This document shows positions 63,551 to 64,000 of a stretch of 64,000 bases of DNA, piece after piece. Made by a program: the position numbers and the translations under genes. Position 1 is the stretch's first letter. Every line of letters begins with the position of its first letter. Source of the stretch: Prosthecobacter dejongeii (GTDB lineage: Bacteria > Verrucomicrobiota > Verrucomicrobiia > Verrucomicrobiales > Verrucomicrobiaceae). The DNA lies in contig NZ_JACHIF010000001.1 in assembly GCF_014203045.1 (NCBI RefSeq), forward strand, positions 372,001 through 436,000, in the 5' to 3' direction. Below the pieces are notes generated by a model that was not told the origin of the DNA, searched no databases, and saw only the letters and a program-made list of their open reading frames with translations.

Positions 63551-63904
63551 ATGCCCGCCAAACACCGCATCTTCACCACCCCTTTCGCGGACGTCTATCC
63601 CCACTACATCGCCAAGGCTGAAAAGAAGGGCCGCACAAAGGCCGAGGTGGATGCCATCATCCGCTGGCTGACGGGCTACACCCAACCGAAACTGGAGTCC
63701 CAGTTGGACAAGCAGACCGACTTTGAAACCTTCTTCCAAGAAGCGCCCCAGATGAATCCTGCACGGACACTGATCCAAGGCACCGTCTGCGGCGTGCGGG
63801 TGGAGGAGGTGGAAGACCCGACGATGCGGGAAATACGCTGCCTGGATAAACTGGTGGATGAACTGGCCAAGGGGAAGGCGATGGAGAAAATCCTCCGAGC
63901 CTAA
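63551..63904 (+). CDS. DUF2200 family protein (copy 2)
   Basis: A 117-residue paralog of the gene at 14219-14572, differing at roughly fifteen residues. Shared blocks: [67 protein letters not shown] and [18 protein letters not shown]. The start MPAKHRIF is the family start. The sequence after the stop (CCTAACCAAAGATGCTCCAT onward) also parallels copy 1, up to the beginning of repeat B at the window end. Function unknown. Confidence 0.93.
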   Translation: MPAKHRIFTTPFADVYPHYIAKAEKKGRTKAEVDAIIRWLTGYTQPKLESQLDKQTDFETFFQEAPQMNPARTLIQGTVCGVRVEEVEDPTMREIRCLDKLVDELAKGKAMEKILRA

Positions 63905-63990
63905 CCAAAGATGCTCCATTTCAGGGTAGTGGATCGGAAGCCAAGTAAGCCGATCCTCCCTCGCGAAATCAGCCTGTAACCCAATCCCTC

Positions 63991-64000
63991 AGAAGTCCCA
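63991..64000 (+). repeat. Start of repeat B (copy 5), cut by window end
   Basis: AGAAGTCCCA continues the downstream sequence shared with DUF2200 copy 1 and matches the first bases of repeat B (AGAAGTCCCG). Assigned from position and the preceding similarity rather than from these ten bases alone. Confidence 0.5.

Overview
The window looks like a GC-rich chromosomal segment of a verrucomicrobial bacterium (Prosthecobacter / Verrucomicrobiaceae type). This placement is inferred from gene content, not from a marker gene: secreted FGly-type sulfatases, a Tat-exported Gfo/Idh/MocA oxidoreductase, a membrane-bound sugar dehydrogenase, a creatininase-family hydrolase, DUF2200 and DUF4412 proteins, a BlaI/BlaR pair with STN-like repeats, and dense intergenic palindromic repeats. 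Only one RNA gene is secure, tRNA-Ser(CGA). No rRNA or CRISPR array is present.

Layout. 1-5.7 kb: end of a truncated gene, an L,D-transpeptidase, a MocR regulator, a PQQ-type sugar dehydrogenase and a DapA-like aldolase. 5.7-7.6 kb: repeats interrupted by an IS110-type element. 7.8-12.7 kb: stress protein, tRNA-Ser, leuA, a small helical protein and a DMFase-like secreted protein. 13.1-17.2 kb: accessory island with ParDE, DUF2200 and four small unknown genes (one with an amber stop), bracketed by the same composite repeat in direct orientation. 17.3-20.2 kb: gcvP. 20.9-36.0 kb: a biosynthetic locus (AsnB-like amidotransferase, a 2569-residue type I PKS, a free-standing condensation-domain enzyme, a desaturase, an ABC exporter and a LolA-like periplasmic protein). 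36-37 kb: repeats. 37.1-46.6 kb: metal ABC importer, FKBP isomerase, oxidoreductase, mobA, hydrolases, rlmN. 46.7-49.5 kb: a tandem duplication involving DUF4412 and DUF72 genes. 49.6-57.1 kb: three sulfatases around a BlaI/BlaR-type regulatory pair. 57.2-59.1 kb: a nucleotidyltransferase pair and argG. 59.8-61.6 kb: a repeat field with a tandem array of a palindromic element. 61.8-64 kb: a Ca2+/Na+ antiporter, a possible lipoprotein and a second DUF2200 copy.

How the genes may work together. The 20.9-36.0 kb locus is the best candidate for an undescribed system. One fully reducing PKS module with C-methylation would build a methyl-branched acyl chain. The condensation-domain enzyme could offload it onto an amine or alcohol, and AsnB and the desaturase could modify it. 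The ABC exporter with the LolA-like protein suggests delivery to the outer envelope. The product is unknown, and no phosphopantetheinyl transferase or thioesterase is visible.

At least four families of intergenic repeats (called A, B, D and a TIR element here) shape the accessory parts. They bracket the toxin-antitoxin island, supply the C-terminus of one gene, hold the IS110 insertion and travel with the duplicated DUF2200 gene.
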